This document shows, one piece after another, positions 11,349-14,642 of a DNA stretch of 14,642 bases. The stretch is from contig JADHYX010000492.1 of assembly GCA_027604685.1 (NCBI GenBank), forward strand, positions 1 to 14,642, written 5' to 3'. A program made the position numbers and the translations under genes. The DNA comes from Lobulomyces angularis (lineage: Eukaryota; Chytridiomycota; Chytridiomycetes; Lobulomycetales; Lobulomycetaceae). Numbering within the stretch: position 1 is the first letter of the stretch; every line of letters starts with the position of its first letter. The notes under the pieces are model-generated. The model saw only the letters and a list, made by a program, of their open reading frames with translations. It had not been told where the DNA came from and did not search any database.

Positions 11349-12277
11349 ATCTTTATTCTAAAATTTTTAAAAAAAAAAAAAAAAAATTTAAAAAAACGAG
11401 TTATAAAAATTTTAGAAAAAAAAAAAAAAAAAAAATTTGTAAAAAAAAATAAAAAAAAAATCATTACAAAAAATAATTGCAAGTTGATTAGCTCAAGAAT
11501 ACTTTTATGAGATTTGTTTCAAATGGTGAATAAAAATTTTTAAAAAAAGAAAAAACACACAGAGAGTTTGAATTTTATCAAGTATTTGTAAATTGGTTTG
11601 TTTTTTTTTTCTTTTTTGTTGCAAATATTTCTTTTTTTCTCTTTAATTAAATTTGTATTTTTTTTCTTAAAGCCTTTTAAAATTATTTGAAATAAAAAAA
11701 AAAAAAAATGGGACAGAAGACGGCAAAGTAAAAAAAAATATTTCAAAATTTTTTTAACTTTTTTGGAGAAGAAGTTTAGAATGACTTTTAGAACTTACGC
11801 ATGAGCTGTACTTACTATTATTCTTTCAATTAAACCAACGTTAACTACATTCATTTAAACCCACTCGAATTTCGTATATTAATGAACAGTGCAAGTTAGT
11901 AACTTTACATCATCCACACTAAATAATGAGTAACCTTATAAGGAAATGAACTGGGATACTTTGCGTTAACTTCACCAATTGTTAAAAAGTTCACTTAGAG
12001 TAAAATGTGACATAGTTCTAAATTGTATTCAAAAAAGGAATTGTTTTAAACCACGTTTTTTCAAATCAACTACAATTTTTTTTTTTTTTTTACTAAAGAA
12101 TCTATTAAATTCTTTCTTTTTTTTTTTCTCCGTTATAAATTTCATCTTTATTTTCAAAAAAAAAAATAAATAAAAAATATTTTTTTTTTTATTTTTTTAA
12201 TTTAAATTAATTATAAAACAAAATTTTTTTTAAAATAAAAGAAAATTTCTATACAAAAAAAAAAAAAAAAAAAAATC
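11349..12277. promoter_or_regulatory. Divergent promoter region between RhoGAP and LEO1
   Basis: About 930 bp between two divergent start codons. Both ends are homopolymer-rich (A runs of 15-20 near 11370-11440; T/A runs 12070-12275), while the middle (about 11760-12050) is more mixed and may hold the regulatory sites of both genes. On the minus strand, GTAAGT at 11798-11793 and an AG just before 11355 could be ends of a 5' leader intron of the RhoGAP gene, but at about 440 bp it would be far longer than any other intron here. No tRNA or conserved ORF is recognised. Confidence 0.45.
12255..12275 (+). repeat. A21 tract directly before the LEO1 start codon
   Basis: Twenty-one consecutive A residues end two bases before the ATG at 12278. 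If transcribed, the leader would be almost pure poly(A). A-rich leaders next to the start are common in very AT-rich eukaryotes and can favour initiation; any role here is inference. Confidence 0.8.
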
Positions 12278-14119
12278 ATGTTTTCATCCTTAGATGATAA
12301 TGCAGATTCTAAGGATAACTCAGTTGCTGACGAAAATGATTATAGCGAGTTGGAAGTGGAGTTAGCAAAAACCAGTAATGAAAGTGACAAAAATTTAGAT
12401 CATCATGATGATTTAATGGAAATTAGCGAATCCAAGGTTGAGGAGGAACATGAAAATCGTCGAACTTCTATTACTGAAAATGATCTGGAAGATCTTTTTG
12501 GATCTGATAGTGATGAAGAGCCGAAAGCCAATGACTTAGTTAACAAGCAGCAAGTTTCAGATAATGAAGAGGTTGAAGTTCAAGAGTCATCAAAAAAGCA
12601 ATATGAAAGTGATCTTTTTGGTGATGACGATGAAGAAGAGGATGAAAATAACGAACGCAGTACAAGGCAGCAATCACCACTCGAAGAAGAGCGGAATCAA
12701 ATTATTGAAAATGTTCAAATACCTGAAGAAAATGACAGACTTGATAGTAACACGGTAAATAAACAAAGTAAAAAAAAAAAAGCAAATTTATTTTTTAGAT
12801 ACTTTTTTTTAACAATATTTTTTTTATTTTTTTTTTTATTTTATTATAACCCTTAAATATATATATTTAATCTATTAACCTTGAAGTAAAAAAAAAAAAA
12901 AATAGCTATACTTAACTAAGTTACCAAACTTTTTAAATATAATCTCAGAACCATTTAACCCTGACACATATGAACCGATAAATGAAGATGATGAATTGTT
13001 ACAAGTAAAAACTGAAAATACCATTAGATGGAAATACACCAAGACCTTGCAAGGAAAATTAGCGAAGGATTCAAATGCAAGAATAATTAAATGGGACGAT
13101 GATAGTTACAGCTTACTTGTTGGAAATCAGTTTTTTGACTGTAGTATAAAAAATATTGAAAAAGATGATCACCAGTATCTAGTAATTAACAAAAATAATA
13201 ATAACAATAATAATAATCAAAAAAAATAATAATAAAAAAAAAAAAAAACAGATTATAAATTATGCAGAAGATCAAGTTCAACATACACAAGCGAGACTAG
13301 AAAAAGCAATAAACTTTAAACCAGTTGGATTATCACAAAAAAAATTATTTACCAACAGTATAGGAAAAAATAAATTTAAAAAAGATTTGAAAATTAAATC
13401 TTTTGCTACTCAAATTCATCCTGAAATTGAAAAATTGGAACAAGAAAAAGTATCTTTACCAAATTTTTTAATTTTTTTTTATTTTTTTTATCTTTTTGAT
13501 AGCTTGATAATGAAAGAAGTAGAGCAAAAAGAAAATTAGAAGCAAAACGTAGATCTACTGCAAACAAATATGAAGGCGGATTAACAGAACAAGGTGGATA
13601 ACATCTTTTATTATTTTTTTTTAAAAAGTGTTTTTTTTTTTTATTTAAGGGCTTGAGGAAGATAGCGAAGATGATCTTAGATATAAAAGAACTGATGATT
13701 ATGTTGATGAATATGATAGAGATGATGATTTTGGTAATTAAAAAATTTTAAATTTTAGTTTTTTTTTTTAATTTTTTTTCTAGTTGTAAATACAGACGAT
13801 GAAGAAAAAGAAAGAGAAGAAAGAATAAAAAAAGCTAAATCATCTTCAAGTTCAAAAAATAAAAGAAAATCTAGTGATAAAAGTGATAGGAGTAAAAAAA
13901 AAAGAAAGGTTTTTTTTAAATTAATTTTTTAATTTATTTTATTTATTTTTTATTTTTTAGCATCACAGTGATGATGACGATGATGAAGAAGAAGAGGAAG
14001 AAGAAGAAGAGGAGGAGGAGGAGGAAGAAGAAGAAGAGGAAGAGGAGGAGGAAGAAGATAGATTTGTTATCAAAAAAAAGAGTAATAAATCAAAAATTAT
14101 ATCAAGTGATGAAGATTAA
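12278..14119 (+). CDS. LEO1: Leo1-like subunit of the Paf1 transcription elongation complex
   Basis: Leo1 is a nuclear subunit of the Paf1 complex, which travels with RNA polymerase II and supports elongation and histone modification. Exons: 12278-12754, 12906-13181, 13252-13449, 13503-13593, 13650-13733, 13784-13908, 13961-14119. The introns are GT-AG (50-151 bp); the sum is 469 residues, near yeast Leo1 (464 aa). Residues 1-159 are acidic with two Leo1-type motifs, DLEDLFGSDSDEE and SDLFGDDDEEE. The core begins in exon 2: TKLPNFLNI, EPFNPDTYEP, NTIRWKY, then NARIIKWDDDSYSLLVGNQF, followed by a helical RPxS-like part in exon 3 and a basic segment (SRAKRKLEAKRR) in exon 4. The C-terminus is DEYDRDDDFVVNTDDEE, a Ser/Lys-rich stretch, a D5E24D acidic run and a final IISSDED. 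The first intron is the longest and most A/T-pure in the window. It was placed so that the conserved LPNFL strand joins in frame. Confidence 0.93.
13182..13251 (+). other. LEO1 intron 2 with AAT microsatellite
   Basis: The intron starts GTAATTAAC and ends AAAAACAG, and its interior is a degenerate AAT/A-run repeat. Read through, it would add polyasparagine and then stop. Splicing instead joins HQYL to IINYAEDQVQ, which fits the Leo1 core. Confidence 0.7.
13970..14059 (+). repeat. LEO1: GAA/GAG-GAT codon repeat encoding D5E24D in LEO1
   Basis: Five Asp codons (13970-13984), 24 consecutive Glu codons (GAA and GAG mixed, 13985-14056) and one Asp codon lie in the last LEO1 exon. The mixing of GAA and GAG means the tract is not a freshly slipped pure triplet repeat. 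Acidic tails are usual in Leo1, but a pure 24-Glu run is long. Confidence 0.9.
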
Positions 14120-14369
14120 TATTGTAAAAAAAAAAAAATTAAAAATAAAAAATTAAATTAATATGAATTATTACAAAAAAAAAAATAAAATTAAAATTAA
14201 ATTAAAAAAAAAAACAAAGAATTATACGAACCGTAATAAAAAAATATTTATATTTTCAAAAAAAAAAATAAAATAAAAAAATAAAAGTTAAAAAAAGAAT
14301 AGTATAGAGTAATCACATAAAAAAAAAAACCGATGAAATTAAAAATTATATTATTTTTTTTTTTTTTTT
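14120..14369. other. Convergent intergenic spacer, LEO1 / RasGEF 3' ends
   Basis: A 250-bp spacer of nearly pure A/T with runs of A and one T run (14352-14370) that reaches the RasGEF stop codon. No gene or clear terminator motif is visible. Confidence 0.6.
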
Positions 14370-14605
14370 TCAAGGTTCACAAATTAATGATAATTCCTTT
14401 AATTTTTTAATATCTTTTTCAATGTGAGGTTTACTAAGATAGTTTTGGATAGCGGAATCTGGTTCAAACTTGTAATCACGTTTAGCCAAAGCTGAGATGT
14501 CTTTTACTCTATTGCTCATCATCCTCAATTTGTCAAAGTTGATCATATCTCTTATGGTTGATTGGTTTCCATCATTCATAAATGTCAAATCCTTTAAGTA
14601 GATGG
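14370..14605 (-). CDS. RasGEF (Cdc25-type) protein, last exon only (runs off right edge)
   Basis: RasGEF proteins load GTP onto Ras/Rap-family GTPases. Only the last exon is visible. It starts at 14605 after a CAG acceptor (14608-14606) with an A/T-rich tract upstream, and leaves one base of a codon from the missing exon. The stop is TGA at 14372-14370. The 77 or so residues read IYLKDLTFMNDGN, then MINFDKLRMMSNRVKDI, PDSAIQNYLSKP and finally KKLKELSLICEP. This matches the end of the RasGEF catalytic domain: 'YL.DLTF...GN', 'INF.KRR....I..I' and the closing 'L..LS...EP'. The catalytic hairpin itself lies outside the window. The protein ends directly after the domain, as in Cdc25/Sos-like fungal GEFs. 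It converges on LEO1. Confidence 0.78.
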
Positions 14606-14642
14606 CTGTTTTATTAAAAAAAAAAAAAAAAATTAAAAAAAA

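Noticed and set aside
11540..11746. Minus-strand ORF of F, L and K runs
   Set aside because: Pure low-complexity A/T sequence with no motif; a chance open frame in the divergent promoter.
11793..11802. Minus-strand ATG followed by a GTAAGT donor as an upstream coding exon of the RhoGAP gene
   Set aside because: Joining it to the acceptor before 11354 gives an immediate stop, so it could only be a non-coding leader intron, and it would be unusually long.
11979..12173. Plus-strand ORF in the divergent promoter
   Set aside because: Ends in F/K homopolymers and has no recognisable family or splice partner into LEO1.
12564..12758. Lysine-rich plus-strand ORF inside LEO1 exon 1
   Set aside because: It is a shadow of the acidic Leo1 frame, which carries the DLFG motifs.
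13968..14156. Lysine/arginine-rich ORF
   Set aside because: It is the shifted frame of the GAA/GAG repeat; the Leo1 frame ends in the expected IISSDED.
1..14642. Dictyostelium-like origin suggested by A/T runs and A-rich leaders
   Set aside because: The long Cho2 with two methyltransferase modules and the fungal C-terminal domain points to a fungus, and the coding regions lack long polyasparagine runs.
1..14642. Mobile elements, CRISPR arrays, rRNA and tRNA genes
   Set aside because: No terminal repeats, transposase or reverse transcriptase motifs, regular spacer repeats or cloverleaf-like boxes were found by eye on either strand.

Overview
The window looks like nuclear DNA of an AT-rich, intron-dense fungus, probably from an early-diverging lineage (chytrid, zoopagomycete, glomeromycete or Rozella-like). 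The reasons are: a fungal Cho2-type phosphatidylethanolamine methyltransferase; many very short GT-AG introns (mostly 38-70 bp, longest 151 bp); long homopolymeric A/T runs between genes; and a Leo1 protein with acidic tails. The species cannot be read from the sequence. All exon joins given here were derived by hand from reading frame, splice signals and conserved motifs. The three complete models each close on a whole number of codons.

Left edge (1-1229): the minus strand carries the first two exons of a secreted protein whose start resembles the pre-pro region of an M14 zinc carboxypeptidase (1-134). Further right on the same strand are coding-like tracts of an unrecognised gene (about 344-604 and 840-1055). 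A 22-base T run lies before the next gene.

CHO2 (1230-4577, plus): 11 exons, 932 residues, the first methylation step from phosphatidylethanolamine to phosphatidylcholine. Its last intron is 51 bp, has no stop and is in frame, so its removal is uncertain.

A convergent AT-rich spacer (4578-5083) is followed by a large minus-strand gene (11348 down to 5084): 7 exons, 1982 residues, with a long acidic N-terminus, a PH domain split by an insertion, and a C-terminal RhoGAP domain carrying its own insertion. It is presumably a Cdc42/Rho GTPase-activating protein.

A divergent, very A/T-rich promoter region (11349-12277) separates it from LEO1 (12278-14119, plus): 7 exons, 469 residues, a subunit of the Paf1 transcription-elongation complex, ending in a run of 24 glutamates. 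After a short convergent spacer comes the last exon of a minus-strand RasGEF (Cdc25-type) gene that runs off the right edge (14370-14605).

The genes are housekeeping or signalling genes without an operon-like relationship. I see no mobile element, CRISPR array, rRNA or convincing tRNA, and no clear sign of a new multi-gene system. The most useful leads are the stopless CHO2 intron, the split PH/RhoGAP architecture, and the two minus-strand genes hidden at the left edge.
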